38,910 bases of DNA from an uncultured SAR86 cluster bacterium (GCA_902509555.1 CABWYS010000006.1:1-38910); one strand, 5' to 3'. Positions 1 through 9,505 are shown, counted from the first letter of the stretch. Numbers and translations are program-made. The notes: generated by a model not told the origin, from the sequence alone.

Positions 1-843
1 TTTTTATTTGTTTTATTTTCTTGGAATGTAAGCGCGGAGCTACTTGAATATCAGTTTGAGAATTGGTCTGGCACCGCTTTACCGACCTATGTAGCCAAAC
101 CTAGCAAGGTCAATGCAGCTACAAGACTGGTAGTGGTAATGCATGGGAGAAAGAGAAATGCTGAGGAATACAGAGATCAATGGACTCAAGCATCTGAAGA
201 ATTAAATCTTTTAGTTGTTGTGCCTGAATTTAGTGAAAATAACTTTCCAGAAGTATGGGGCTTTAATTACGGCAATATTAAAACCAGAAACTTAGAGCCT
301 ATTGCAACAGAGTTACATGCATTTAGCGCGATTGAACCTTTAGCCGCTGATGCATTAAAGAGATTTAAATTAAAATCAGGTCAATGGGGTATCTATGGTC
401 ACGGTGCTGGAGCACATTTTGTACATCGATTTGTTCTACATTATTCAGATACAACTTATACCCTTGCAATTGCAGCGAATCTAGGTTGGTATCTATCAAT
501 GACTGATCAAGAATGGCCCTTTGGGCTTACTAATTCAAATATTGATAATGAAAAACTTAAACAGGCTTTTAGTAAATATTTTTTATTAATGCTTGGAAGA
601 GCTGATACATCAACCAGGCCTAATTCACCTTATGTAGAAGCTCATTGGGATATTATTAATTTACAAGGAGAGCATCGATTGGCTAGAGGAAGAAACTTTT
701 TTAAATCTGCTGTTGTAAAATCTAAAGACGTTAATCAATTTTTTAAATGGGGAATGGTAGAAGTTCCAACTACAAAAGGTCATAGCAACACTGAACAAAT
801 GGTTCCTTATGCTGCTGAAATGTTTTATGCGAGATTAAAATAA
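1..843 (+). CDS. Secreted alpha/beta-hydrolase-fold protein (5' partial), nucleophile Ser replaced
   Basis: The frame is open to the left edge, so the start codon lies outside the window. The first visible residues (FLFVLFSWNVSA) look like the end of a signal peptide, suggesting export. The body resembles PHB-depolymerase-like or esterase alpha/beta hydrolases: an oxyanion-region VVVMHG, then VPEFS...WGFNYGN, then a nucleophile elbow, and a C-terminal GHSN that fits the catalytic His. At the elbow the family pattern G-H-S-A-G reads G-H-G-A-G (codons near 400-415), so the nucleophilic Ser is Gly. Unless another residue substitutes, this is probably a non-catalytic binding protein. Its stop overlaps the ATG of the next gene (TAATG), so it should be translationally coupled to the symporter. 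The fold is fairly secure; substrate and function are unknown. Confidence 0.75.
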   Translation, partial: FLFVLFSWNVSAELLEYQFENWSGTALPTYVAKPSKVNAATRLVVVMHGRKRNAEEYRDQWTQASEELNLLVVVPEFSENNFPEVWGFNYGNIKTRNLEPIATELHAFSAIEPLAADALKRFKLKSGQWGIYGHGAGAHFVHRFVLHYSDTTYTLAIAANLGWYLSMTDQEWPFGLTNSNIDNEKLKQAFSKYFLLMLGRADTSTRPNSPYVEAHWDIINLQGEHRLARGRNFFKSAVVKSKDVNQFFKWGMVEVPTTKGHSNTEQMVPYAAEMFYARLK

Positions 844-2279
844 TGCAGGCATATAAAAAAAGAGGTTTTTGGATCGGTTTAGCAGCCTTCTTTTTTGTAC
901 TTTTGATGCCTAACCCAGAATCTCTTTCTCCAATAGGCTTGGCTGTTGCTGCAGTTACTCTTTTGATGGCAATCTGGTGGGCAACTGAGGCAGTTCCAGT
1001 TGCAGTTACTGCCTTGCTTCCATTGGCATTTTTCCCAATGCTACATGTAGCTGATTTTAAGACTGCTGCTCTACCCTATGCGAATCCAAATATTTACTTA
1101 TTTATGGGTGGTTTTATTTTAGCTTTAGGAATTGAATCCTCTGGATTGCATAAACGACTGGCATTAAAAATGTTAATAGCTATTGGAAACAGTGGAGCTA
1201 AATTAGTTGGCGGTTTTATGCTTGTTTCAGCCTCTATAAGTATGTGGGTCATGAATACATCGACCACTTTGATGCTATTACCAATTGGGTTGGCTGTATG
1301 CGCAAGTGTTGCAGAAACTATTCCAAATTTCTCAGCAAAGGAAAGAAAAAACTTTGAGACCTCGCTCTTGCTTGGTATTGCCTATGCCGCTTCAATTGGA
1401 GGAATGTCTACTTTGGTTGGAACCGCTCCCAATATAATATTTGTAGGTTTTATACAGGAAACTTATGGAATTGAAATTTCTTTTGTAGATTGGATGAAAT
1501 TAGGAGTGCCTTTAGCTATTCTTATGCTTGGAGCATCCTGGTATGCAATTACTAAAATTGTGTATCCCGTTAATTTTGTAGCAAGCATTGAAACAAAATT
1601 ACAACTTCAAAATATGCTAACTGATTTAGGCCCCCTAGGTAGGGATGAAAAAAAAGTTTTAATTATTTTTTCATTAGCTGCTACCGCATGGATGTTTAGA
1701 ACCCTGCTTGATAATTTTATTCCTTTATCAGGTCTTACTGATGCAGGAATTGCCATATTTGCAGCATTAAGTTTTTTCTTTATTCCTTCTGAAAACAATA
1801 AAACAGATTTACTTACTTGGGAGCAAGCCAATAAACTACCATGGGGCTTGCTTGTCTTATTCGGCGGAGGATTATCTTTAGCTGCATCAATTGGCTCTTC
1901 AGGTCTTGGAAGCTGGATTGGGCAAGGGTTAACTATTCTAGGAAATGTCCCTCCAATTGTATTGATACTCTCAGTAGCAACTTTAATCATTTTCTTAACA
2001 GAAATAACCTCGAATGTTGCTACAACCTCAACATTTTTACCAGTGGTTGGAGCCGTTGCTGTGGCTCTGGGTATAGCACCGGTTGCTTTAACAATCCCTG
2101 TTGTTTTAGCTGCAAGTTGCGCATTCATGCTTCCAGTTGCGACGCCACCTAATGCGATTGTATTTGGCTCGGGCAAATTAACTATTCCAGATATGATGAA
2201 AGCAGGATTTGCATTGAATATTATTGGAGTCTTTTTGGTGACTCTATTTGCCTTCTATTTAGCTCCAATGATATTTTAG
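843..2279 (+). CDS. DASS/SLC13-family sodium:carboxylate (or sulfate) symporter
   Basis: A 478-residue polytopic inner-membrane protein, the normal length for divalent-anion:Na+ symporters related to VcINDY and CitT. About a dozen hydrophobic segments are visible. Two sodium/substrate-site motifs of the family are recognisable: MNTSTTLMLLPI near residue 137 and TSNVATTSTFLPV near residue 390. The C-terminal MLPVATPPNAIVFGSG matches the Na:sulfate symporter family signature. It would import C4-dicarboxylates, related organic acids or sulfate with Na+; substrate cannot be read from sequence. The ATG overlaps the stop of the upstream hydrolase-like gene, and ggt starts 5 bp after its stop, so the three are probably one transcript. 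Confidence 0.9.
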   Translation: MQAYKKRGFWIGLAAFFFVLLMPNPESLSPIGLAVAAVTLLMAIWWATEAVPVAVTALLPLAFFPMLHVADFKTAALPYANPNIYLFMGGFILALGIESSGLHKRLALKMLIAIGNSGAKLVGGFMLVSASISMWVMNTSTTLMLLPIGLAVCASVAETIPNFSAKERKNFETSLLLGIAYAASIGGMSTLVGTAPNIIFVGFIQETYGIEISFVDWMKLGVPLAILMLGASWYAITKIVYPVNFVASIETKLQLQNMLTDLGPLGRDEKKVLIIFSLAATAWMFRTLLDNFIPLSGLTDAGIAIFAALSFFFIPSENNKTDLLTWEQANKLPWGLLVLFGGGLSLAASIGSSGLGSWIGQGLTILGNVPPIVLILSVATLIIFLTEITSNVATTSTFLPVVGAVAVALGIAPVALTIPVVLAASCAFMLPVATPPNAIVFGSGKLTIPDMMKAGFALNIIGVFLVTLFAFYLAPMIF

Positions 2280-2284
2280 AATTT

Positions 2285-3988
2285 ATGACCCATAAAAATA
2301 TTCTTTTCTCGCTTCTATTTTTGTCCTTAAATTCATGGGCACAAGTGAGCTATATTGATTATCCATCACCCTTTCACCCAACAATTGGAAGTTCTGGAAT
2401 GGTTGTTTCTCAAAATCAAGCTTCTTCAGATATTGGATTAGAAATTTTAAACATGGGTGGCAATGCTATTGATGCAGCAGTTGCAGTAGGATTCTCTTTG
2501 GCAACCACGCTTCCTAGGGCAGGCAATCTAGGGGGTGGAGGCTTTATGCTGGTTTATTTGAGCGATGAGCAAAAAACTATAGCAGTAGATTTTAGAAGCG
2601 CTGCACCTAAAAATCTTTCTAATAATGACTTTCTATTCTTAAGGGACAATTATGATCAAAGGAGATATGGCTATAAGGCTTCTGGAGTTCCGGGGACTGT
2701 AGCTGGTTTATTGCAAACACATGATCGCTATGGCAAGTTGCCGTTAAAGAAGATCTTACAACCTGTTATCAAGCAAGCCTCAAAAGGAATACTTGTTAGC
2801 TATGATCTCAATCAAGCAATTGGAAGTGCTGATCAGATAAATCTCGATAAAGAATCTAAAAATATCTATTATCAAGACGGCAGCCCAGCAAAAGAACATT
2901 TTTTAATGAAACGACCTTATTTGGCTTGGACATTTCGTGAAATAGCTAAAGATGGTGAAGAAGCTTTTTACACTGGCTCTATTGCAAAGAAGATTGTTAA
3001 AGCTATGAAGCAAAATGGTGGATATATTAATGCCAAAGACCTTAAAGACTATAAGCCTAGGTTCGCAGAGCCCATCCAAACGACTTATAGAAATCATAAG
3101 GTACTTGCCCACCCTCCTCCAGCTGGAGGAGCTGCTGTATTACTTGAAGGATTAAATATTCTTGAGAATTTCTCAACTGATGAGCTTACGCCAAACTCAG
3201 CAAACTTTCTTCACCTGTTTGCAGAAGCTCTACAACGAGGACACATGGATCGATCTAGATTTATGGGCGATCCCGAGTTTTATGATGTGCCGATAGAAAA
3301 AATTATTTCTAAAGAAAGAGCTAAATCTTTAGCTGAGGGAATTAATTACAATAAAGCTACTCCATCCGATGCTCTAAATCCTAATTCATTATTTCAAGAA
3401 GGTGAAAATACCACCCATTACTCAATCATTGATATAGATGGAAATGTTGTTTCTAACACATACACATTAGGGTACTCATTTGGTTCAGGAGTAACCATTC
3501 CTGGCACAGGAATTCTTCTTGATAATCAAATGAACAATTTTGCTTATCAGTATGGAAACCCCGAAGTCATTGATCGATCTGCAAGTATTGGCAATAGATT
3601 TGAGCCAGGCAAAAGACCCATGAGCACTATGACACCAATTATTGTCTTTGATGAAAATAATGCCTTAAAGCTCATCACAGGGTCTCCTGGAGGCGCTTTA
3701 ATCCCAGCAGCTGTATTAAGAGTTGTAACTGGAATTATAGATTTTAATTTAAATCTTGGTGAAGCAACGATGCTGCCAAGACTTCATAAAGATTGGCCCT
3801 ACAAAAGTTTGCGTTTAGAAAGAGGTTTTAGCGAAGATACGCTTAAAATTCTTCAATCATATGGTCATGAGCTTGAAGAATCAAAAACCATGGGTTCAAC
3901 ACAAAGCATCTTAATATCCTCAAGAGGCAAAGAAGGTTTTGCAGATCTAAGAAGACCTAACGCAGGTGTGGCTATTCAAATTGATTAA
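2285..3988 (+). CDS. ggt: Gamma-glutamyltranspeptidase
   Basis: A 567-residue GGT, cleaving gamma-glutamyl bonds of glutathione and gamma-glutamyl peptides in the periplasm. An N-terminal signal peptide (about residues 1-19, ending NSWAQ) is followed by the large subunit with GGNAIDAAVA and the glycine-rich NLGGGGFML. The autocatalytic cleavage site is NTTHYS, with the conserved nucleophile at Thr376, which becomes the N-terminus of the small subunit. The oxyanion and gamma-glutamate binding region GSPGG follows in the small subunit. Length is typical (E. coli 580). It lies directly downstream of the carboxylate symporter, which suggests salvage of glutamate or cysteine from external thiol peptides; that link is inference. 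Confidence 0.93.
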   Translation: MTHKNILFSLLFLSLNSWAQVSYIDYPSPFHPTIGSSGMVVSQNQASSDIGLEILNMGGNAIDAAVAVGFSLATTLPRAGNLGGGGFMLVYLSDEQKTIAVDFRSAAPKNLSNNDFLFLRDNYDQRRYGYKASGVPGTVAGLLQTHDRYGKLPLKKILQPVIKQASKGILVSYDLNQAIGSADQINLDKESKNIYYQDGSPAKEHFLMKRPYLAWTFREIAKDGEEAFYTGSIAKKIVKAMKQNGGYINAKDLKDYKPRFAEPIQTTYRNHKVLAHPPPAGGAAVLLEGLNILENFSTDELTPNSANFLHLFAEALQRGHMDRSRFMGDPEFYDVPIEKIISKERAKSLAEGINYNKATPSDALNPNSLFQEGENTTHYSIIDIDGNVVSNTYTLGYSFGSGVTIPGTGILLDNQMNNFAYQYGNPEVIDRSASIGNRFEPGKRPMSTMTPIIVFDENNALKLITGSPGGALIPAAVLRVVTGIIDFNLNLGEATMLPRLHKDWPYKSLRLERGFSEDTLKILQSYGHELEESKTMGSTQSILISSRGKEGFADLRRPNAGVAIQID

Positions 3989-4535
3989 AGCTCTAGCATT
4001 TATTCATAAAATGGATGGTTTGTCTGATGCCAATTTTAGAGATTACTATGAAAATAAACATGCTCCATTAGCCTCCTCGCTTCTTCATTTTGAAGGTTAT
4101 GAACGAAATTACATTAATTCAGAACTTAATCCTTTATATGCATCACTTGGATCAATAAGTATTTTTCAATACCAGTCAATGGAGTCACTAGATATTGTCA
4201 GCGATCAAATGTCCTCAAGTGCTGGAGATACTCTACGAAATGATGAGATAAAGTTTATGGATGTTCCAAAAAACTATTTTGTTCTTACTGAATCAAATCA
4301 ATTAACAAAACAAGAGTTTGATAAAAAGATTTTTTATCCTGCCCATGATTGTGATGACTTAAGCTTATTAGATTCCTATAAAGGTATGAGAAAAATTTCA
4401 GATAATCTCATTGTTGAGCCTAATGAGATGGTTGGTATTGCTGAGTATGGGATTACAAAAGAGGTCTCTGTAGATGCTTTAGAAAAATTAACTCAAGAAC
4501 ACCCCAAGGCAATAATCGCATCTTACGTTGCTTAA
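3981..4535 (+). CDS. EthD-like dimeric alpha/beta-barrel protein
   Basis: A protein of about 184 residues with an N-terminal EthD-type segment: MIKALAFIHKMDGLSDANF followed by YYENKHAPLA, the pattern of small ferredoxin-like dimeric barrels such as EthD. The C-terminal half has a weaker second copy (FDKKIFYPAHDCDDL, then GMRKI), so the protein may be a fused pair of domains. I chose the TTG at 3981, whose product starts MIKALAF as family members do; it overlaps the ggt stop. A GTG at 3966 would add five residues. It ends by sharing a TTAA with the convergent gltX stop. No enzymatic role can be assigned. Position suggests co-expression with ggt. Confidence 0.65.
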   Translation: MIKALAFIHKMDGLSDANFRDYYENKHAPLASSLLHFEGYERNYINSELNPLYASLGSISIFQYQSMESLDIVSDQMSSSAGDTLRNDEIKFMDVPKNYFVLTESNQLTKQEFDKKIFYPAHDCDDLSLLDSYKGMRKISDNLIVEPNEMVGIAEYGITKEVSVDALEKLTQEHPKAIIASYVA

Positions 4536-5929
4536 TTTGAATTAGCTAAATATTCTAACGCTGCATCAATTCTATTGTTCACTTCAGCTAAATCAAATAA
4601 TGAAAGAGTTAAGCCCAAAGAAGGCGATTGAGTCGATCCTGTCATCGCAATTCTTATAGGTTGATTTAGTTTAGGGGTGGGCAAGCTCAATGAAGTTTGA
4701 GCTTCGTTCAATGCATGATCAATAGACTCTTCATTCCAAACCTCCAGACTATTTAATTTTCTTTGAACAAATTCTAAAACTGATTCTGATCCACTTAAAA
4801 ATTTTTTTGCTGCTTTCTCGTCATAAGACTCTACTTTAGAAAAATAGGGTATAAGATCTTTAGCTACACCGAGGAGGGTTGGTTTGGAGCTTCTCATGGC
4901 TTGAATGATTTCATCGCTGTTGGTCTTTTGAGTAAAATCAATGTCAATGCTATCAAGAAATGGGATTAACTTTGCTTTGAAATCATCAAAAGATAGTGCT
5001 GCTAAATGATGATTATTAATCCAATCAAGTTTTACTGAATCAAAAATAGCGCCAGCCTTTTGAACTTCCTGAATTCTAAAATCTGAAATCAGATCATCTA
5101 AATAAAAAATTTCTTTATCGCCTTTAGACCAACCTAAACGAGCAAGCATGTTTATCATAGATGATTCAAGATACCCTTGATTAAAATAATCCTGCAAGCT
5201 TGTAACAGCATTTCTCTTGGATAGTCTTTTTTTATCTTGACCAAGCACCATTGGTAGATGAGCATATTCAAGAGAAGGATAATCTAATGCTTGCTGAATA
5301 TGTATTTGTCTAGGGGTATTGCTTAAGTGATCCTCTCCCCTAACTACTGTCGTAACTTTTTGTTCGTAGTCATCAATGACATTGCATAGATGGTATGTTG
5401 GAGATCCATCGCTCCTCAACAGAATCAAATCATCTAGTTCTGAATTTTGAAAAATAACCTCCCCTCTAACTAAATCATGAAAAATTAGCTCACCATCTCG
5501 AGGAGTTTTTAGCCTTAGGACTGTTGAAGAATCAGGCTTAAGGTTTAAATTCCTACATTTACCATCATATTGAGGCTTCAGGCCTTTTGATTGTTGCTCA
5601 GCCCTCATCTCATCCAATCTTTCTTTGCTGCAATTACAATAATAGGCTTTACCAGACTCTATGATTTGCTCAACAGCTTTTTGATATAGCTCAGATCTTT
5701 CAGACTGGCGCACAGGAGGCTCATCGGGATTAATGCCTATATCTGATAATCCTTTAAGGATATTTTCCTCATACTCTCGAGTCGATCTTTCAGCATCCGT
5801 ATCTTCAACTCTAATTAAAAACTTTCCTTTGTTTTGCTTTGCATATACATAATTAAATAACGCAGTTCTAACTCCACCTATATGCAATGTCCCGGTTGGG
5901 CTAGGCGCAAATCTTGTAACTTTTGTCAT
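4532..5929 (-). CDS. gltX: Glutamyl-tRNA synthetase
   Basis: Class I synthetase that charges tRNA-Glu in the cytoplasm; 465 residues (E. coli 471). The HIGH-type motif is FAPSPTGTLHIGG near the N-terminus and the KMSKS-type motif is KRLSKRN near residue 240. The CP1 insertion keeps Cys98, Cys100 and Cys125 in the same numbering as the E. coli zinc site, but the fourth ligand, His127 in E. coli, is Asn here. The C-terminal anticodon-binding helical domain is complete. The ATG overlaps the dnaQ stop by 4 bp, so it is the last gene of an rnhA-dnaQ-gltX operon. The stop shares a TTAA with the convergent EthD-like gene. Confidence 0.96.
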   Translation of the reverse strand: MTKVTRFAPSPTGTLHIGGVRTALFNYVYAKQNKGKFLIRVEDTDAERSTREYEENILKGLSDIGINPDEPPVRQSERSELYQKAVEQIIESGKAYYCNCSKERLDEMRAEQQSKGLKPQYDGKCRNLNLKPDSSTVLRLKTPRDGELIFHDLVRGEVIFQNSELDDLILLRSDGSPTYHLCNVIDDYEQKVTTVVRGEDHLSNTPRQIHIQQALDYPSLEYAHLPMVLGQDKKRLSKRNAVTSLQDYFNQGYLESSMINMLARLGWSKGDKEIFYLDDLISDFRIQEVQKAGAIFDSVKLDWINNHHLAALSFDDFKAKLIPFLDSIDIDFTQKTNSDEIIQAMRSSKPTLLGVAKDLIPYFSKVESYDEKAAKKFLSGSESVLEFVQRKLNSLEVWNEESIDHALNEAQTSLSLPTPKLNQPIRIAMTGSTQSPSLGLTLSLFDLAEVNNRIDAALEYLANSN

Positions 5930-6624
5930 GATGAATCTCTTTTTGAATTAATTGCTTTAATTCTTTGATCATTTGCCATCATATCCTCTTTGGAGACTGT
6001 GATTTTTGGGATGGGAAATTTATTTAAATCGATACTGAGATTACCTGAATCATTTTCAGAGTTATAATTTGTATTTGATGTCATAAATTCAAACTTACTT
6101 TGACCCCCTGTTAAATGAATGTATACGTCTGCAAGAATATTGGCATCTAATAAAGCTCCATGAAAACTTCTATCATAACCAGTAATCTCAAATCTATTTG
6201 CAAGTGCATCTAAAGAATTACGTTGACCAGGAAATTTATTTCTTGCCATCAACAAAGTGTCCTCAACATCACATATTTCCTCAAGAGCAGGGTACTTTGA
6301 AGAAACTCTCTTTAACTCAGCATTTAGAAAGCCTAAATCAAAAGCAGCGTTATGAATTACTAATATGCTTCCTTCTACAAATTCTAAAAAACTCTCTGCT
6401 ATTTCTGAGAACTCAGGTTCACTGGACAATCTCTCCATTGAAAGACCATGAACTTTTTCAGCCTCCTCATCAATAGACCTTTGAGGGTTCAAATATGAAT
6501 GAAAGTGTAAATCTGTTCTTTTCCTGTCTGCAAGAGCAACTGCTCCTACCTCAACAATCCGATGACCTTGATCTACCTCAAGCCCAGTCGTTTCAGTATC
6601 AAGAACAATGAGTTTTTTTGTCAT
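5926..6624 (-). CDS. dnaQ: DNA polymerase III epsilon subunit (3'-5' proofreading exonuclease)
   Basis: The 232-residue DEDDh exonuclease that proofreads within the Pol III core. Exo I is VLDTETTG (Asp9, Glu11), Exo II contains HNAAFD, and Exo III is FHGALLDA with the catalytic His and Asp. After the nuclease domain, QSKFEF sits where a beta-clamp-binding motif occurs in E. coli epsilon; the C-terminal tail would contact the alpha subunit. E. coli DnaQ is 243 residues. It overlaps rnhA upstream and gltX downstream by 4 bp each. In E. coli rnhA and dnaQ are divergent neighbours; here they are collinear and should be made from one mRNA. Confidence 0.95.
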   Translation of the reverse strand: MTKKLIVLDTETTGLEVDQGHRIVEVGAVALADRKRTDLHFHSYLNPQRSIDEEAEKVHGLSMERLSSEPEFSEIAESFLEFVEGSILVIHNAAFDLGFLNAELKRVSSKYPALEEICDVEDTLLMARNKFPGQRNSLDALANRFEITGYDRSFHGALLDANILADVYIHLTGGQSKFEFMTSNTNYNSENDSGNLSIDLNKFPIPKITVSKEDMMANDQRIKAINSKRDSS

Positions 6625-7055
6625 AAGATTGAATCTATTCCTTTATTCGCCAATAAGTCTGCAGTTTCGTTGCCAGCATCCCCAGAGTGGCCCTTTACCC
6701 AATGCCATTGCACTTGATGATAAGAAATTAACTGATCTAATTTTTGCCATAATTCTTTATTTTTCACATCTTTTTTAGCAGTAGTTCTCCAATTATTTTT
6801 CTTCCAGTTTTGAATCCATTGAGTGATTCCATCCATAACGTATTTTGAGTCTGTAAAAAGCTCTACGCTGCAGGGTTCTTTTAAAATCGCTAAACCCTCG
6901 ATTGCTGCCGAAAGTTCCATTTGATTATTAGTTGTATCAGTTTGACCACCGAAGATTTCCTTTTCAGCGCTATCAAACTTAATAAGCGCTCCCCAACCAC
7001 CTGGGCCTGGGTTACCTCTGCATGCACCATCTGTATAAATAATTACCTGTTTCAT
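6621..7055 (-). CDS. rnhA: Ribonuclease HI
   Basis: A 144-residue RNase HI that degrades the RNA strand of RNA:DNA hybrids. The DEDD active site is intact: Asp9 in [14 protein letters not shown], Glu47 in NNQMELSAA, Asp69 in FTDSKYV and Asp133 in GNETADLLA, with the loop His123 in VKGHSGD. It has the basic-protrusion region ([13 protein letters not shown]). It is the first gene of the rnhA-dnaQ-gltX operon. I see no strong Shine-Dalgarno directly upstream and no convincing -35/-10 pair in the region upstream. Confidence 0.96.
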   Translation of the reverse strand: MKQVIIYTDGACRGNPGPGGWGALIKFDSAEKEIFGGQTDTTNNQMELSAAIEGLAILKEPCSVELFTDSKYVMDGITQWIQNWKKNNWRTTAKKDVKNKELWQKLDQLISYHQVQWHWVKGHSGDAGNETADLLANKGIDSIL

Positions 7056-7205
7056 GAGTTAAAATATGACCTTAATACTTATGACTATTCAATTTATAAA
7101 AGCTTATACTTATAATTATATTTGGTTAATTGTAACTAATGAAGACAATCTTTTATTTACCTCTAGAGAGTTACATCCAATTCAAAAATTATAAAATTTA
7201 AACCC

Positions 7206-8657
7206 ATGAAAAAATTCTTATTAATTTTTATATTGCTTGTCACTTCAAGTTGTGAATTACCATCTATTATTCAGGCTGACCAGTATGTTGAACCTATTCC
7301 AGTTGAGGCATCTATAGATATTCCAACTTATGAAAATGTCTGGGATCGAATAACAGCTGCTAGCTCAAATGACCAAGAGCACCTAGACGAGAAAACTCTT
7401 GTATACATTAATGCATATCTTAGTAACCCCAATCAACTTGATAAGCTGCTTGAGAAAGGAAGGTACTTTATCTATTTTGTTCTTGAAGAATTAGAAAGAT
7501 ATAGACTCCCACCAGAATTGGCACTTCTTCCATACATTGAAAGCAACTATGATCCATTTTCAATTTCAGCATCAGGGGCAATGGGTATATGGCAGTTTAT
7601 GCCAGCTACAGCAAGGATATATGGCCTTAAAGATACATGGTGGTATGAGCAAAGGCACGCCCCCTTGGCTTCATCAAAAGCTGCTGTAAGGTATTTAGCC
7701 TATCTGCATAATCGATTTAATAAAGAAATTACCTATACCCTTGCAGCGTATAATGGCGGGCCAACCCTTCTTGAAAAACAAATAAAGCTAAATAGAAAAT
7801 TAGGTAAGCCAACTAATTATGAAAATCTCAAGTTGCCAAAACAAACCAAGGAATATGTTCCAAAATTTAAGGCAATACTTGAATTAGTTCTTAATGCTGA
7901 AAAGTATGGAATTAATTTACCAAATTTTCCAAACAAAAAAGTTTTAGGCAATATAGAGCTTAATGGTCAAGTTGAAATACTGGCCTTTAGTGAGTTTGCA
8001 GGATTGAAGCCTGAATTTGTTTACAAATTAAATGCAGGATATACAAAATGGGCTTCCCCTCCTGGAGATAAAACTACTTTTAATATCCCTATTGAATTAG
8101 AAGAAGTACTAAACCTTAAGAAAGACAAGTTCATTAAAACAAATCAAATTAATTGGGTAACTCATAAAGTTTCAAGCGGAGATAGTTTGTGGAAGATAGC
8201 TGAAGAGTTTGATACAGAAGTTAATGTTTTAAAGAAAGTTAATTATCTAGCATCTAATGTCTTAAACTTAAATCAAGAGCTATTAATTCCCCTGAGCAAC
8301 GATCAAAATCAAACATTTATCCCTTATCAAGCTCATATTATTAGCGAAGGAGATACATTATGGAACCTTGGGATTCAGTACAAAATTTCTCCTGCAGAAA
8401 TAGCAAAAAATAATGGGCTAAGAATGAGTTCCACTTTAACGATTGGAAAAGAGTTAAATATAGGAAATAAAAATATTTATCGAACAATTAACTCAAAAAA
8501 AAGAACTATTTTGTATAGCGTCAAACAAGGTGACAGTCTTTATCGTATAGCAGATATCTTTAATATTGAGATCTCAGATATTAAAGATATTAATAAATTG
8601 CCAAATAATGAAATCAAGCCTGGGCAGGTAATAAAAATTATTATTAAGGCTTTTTAA
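7206..8657 (+). CDS. mltD: Membrane-bound lytic murein transglycosylase D, LysM repeats
   Basis: A 483-residue outer-membrane lipoprotein that cleaves peptidoglycan to 1,6-anhydro muropeptides. A signal peptide ends in VTSSC, with Cys16 as the likely lipidated residue. The family 1 lytic transglycosylase domain has the catalytic Glu112 in LLPYIESNYDP and the following ASGAMGIWQFMPATA. Three LysM peptidoglycan-binding repeats follow, beginning around residues 318 (HKVSSGDSLWKIA), 377 (HIISEGDTLWNLG) and 437 (YSVKQGDSLYRIA). It is transcribed alone; its TAA shares a TTAA with the convergent oppC stop. The 150 bp upstream are AT-rich with no clear Shine-Dalgarno. Confidence 0.93.
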   Translation: MKKFLLIFILLVTSSCELPSIIQADQYVEPIPVEASIDIPTYENVWDRITAASSNDQEHLDEKTLVYINAYLSNPNQLDKLLEKGRYFIYFVLEELERYRLPPELALLPYIESNYDPFSISASGAMGIWQFMPATARIYGLKDTWWYEQRHAPLASSKAAVRYLAYLHNRFNKEITYTLAAYNGGPTLLEKQIKLNRKLGKPTNYENLKLPKQTKEYVPKFKAILELVLNAEKYGINLPNFPNKKVLGNIELNGQVEILAFSEFAGLKPEFVYKLNAGYTKWASPPGDKTTFNIPIELEEVLNLKKDKFIKTNQINWVTHKVSSGDSLWKIAEEFDTEVNVLKKVNYLASNVLNLNQELLIPLSNDQNQTFIPYQAHIISEGDTLWNLGIQYKISPAEIAKNNGLRMSSTLTIGKELNIGNKNIYRTINSKKRTILYSVKQGDSLYRIADIFNIEISDIKDINKLPNNEIKPGQVIKIIIKAF

Positions 8658-9505
8658 TTATCAGAAGTTTTTGGATCTAGAGCATCTCTAAGCCCGTCTC
8701 CAAAAAAGTTTAATGCAAACAAGGTAATTGTGAATGTTATACCTGGATAAATTAGTAACCAACTATATTCCTCCATTGATTCAACACCGTCTTTAATAAG
8801 AGTTCCCCAGCTACTCATTGGAGGTTGGATACCTAGCCCAAGAAAACTTAGAAATCCTTCTAAAAGCATTACTTGGGGGATCGTTAAAGTTGCGTATACA
8901 GCAATTGGTCCTAAAATATTAGGTAATAGATGTCTCTTAAACATTGATAGATTTGAAACTCCCATAGCTTGAGCTGCTAAAACAAATTCTTGATTTTTTA
9001 AACCAATTACTTGGCCTCTTACTATTCTTGCCATGGTAAGCCATTCAACAGCTCCAATTGCTCCGAATAAGAGCCACAAATTCCTACCAAAAATTACCAT
9101 CAAAAGAATTATAAAAATAATAAACGGGAGTCCATATAGAACATCAACTATTCTCATCATAATGGAGTCAACTCTTCCTCCTATATATCCGGCAACTATC
9201 CCCCAGGAAACTCCAATAACAAGAGCAACACCAGTTGCAACAAATCCAACTAATAATGAAATACGTGCGCCATACAAAATTCTACTTAACAAATCTCTTC
9301 CTAAAATATCAGTTCCTAAAAGATGATCTGATGATGGAGGGCTTGCACCCAGATTTAAATCTTGAAATGAATAAGAGTATGGAGCTATCCATGGAGCCAA
9401 TACCGCACAAATTACAAGCATTATTAAAACAAAGCCACCCAACATAGCAGCTCTATTCCTACTTAATCTATATAAAGCATCAGACCACAAAGAATTATTT
9501 TTCAT
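8654..9505 (-). CDS. oppC: Peptide ABC transporter permease OppC
   Basis: Inner-membrane permease of an Opp/Dpp-type peptide importer. It has the N-terminal OppC segment (RNRAAMLGGFVLIM), SSDHLLGTDILGRDLLSRILYGARISL, and the EAA loop QEFVLAAQAMGVS that docks the ATPase. I place the start at 9505 (MKNNSLWS), giving 283 residues, because this ATG overlaps the TAA of oppB as TAATG; an in-frame ATG 30 bp upstream lies inside oppB. Translation probably depends on ribosomes terminating on oppB, so the oppB frameshift may also reduce OppC. No oppD or oppF ATPase gene follows; the next gene is convergent. Confidence 0.92.
   Translation of the reverse strand: MKNNSLWSDALYRLSRNRAAMLGGFVLIMLVICAVLAPWIAPYSYSFQDLNLGASPPSSDHLLGTDILGRDLLSRILYGARISLLVGFVATGVALVIGVSWGIVAGYIGGRVDSIMMRIVDVLYGLPFIIFIILLMVIFGRNLWLLFGAIGAVEWLTMARIVRGQVIGLKNQEFVLAAQAMGVSNLSMFKRHLLPNILGPIAVYATLTIPQVMLLEGFLSFLGLGIQPPMSSWGTLIKDGVESMEEYSWLLIYPGITFTITLFALNFFGDGLRDALDPKTSDN

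Noticed and set aside
1607-2176. 189-codon open frame on the minus strand opposite the DASS symporter gene
   Set aside because: It is fully antisense to a gene with clear family motifs, its product has no recognisable domain, and it has no ribosome site.
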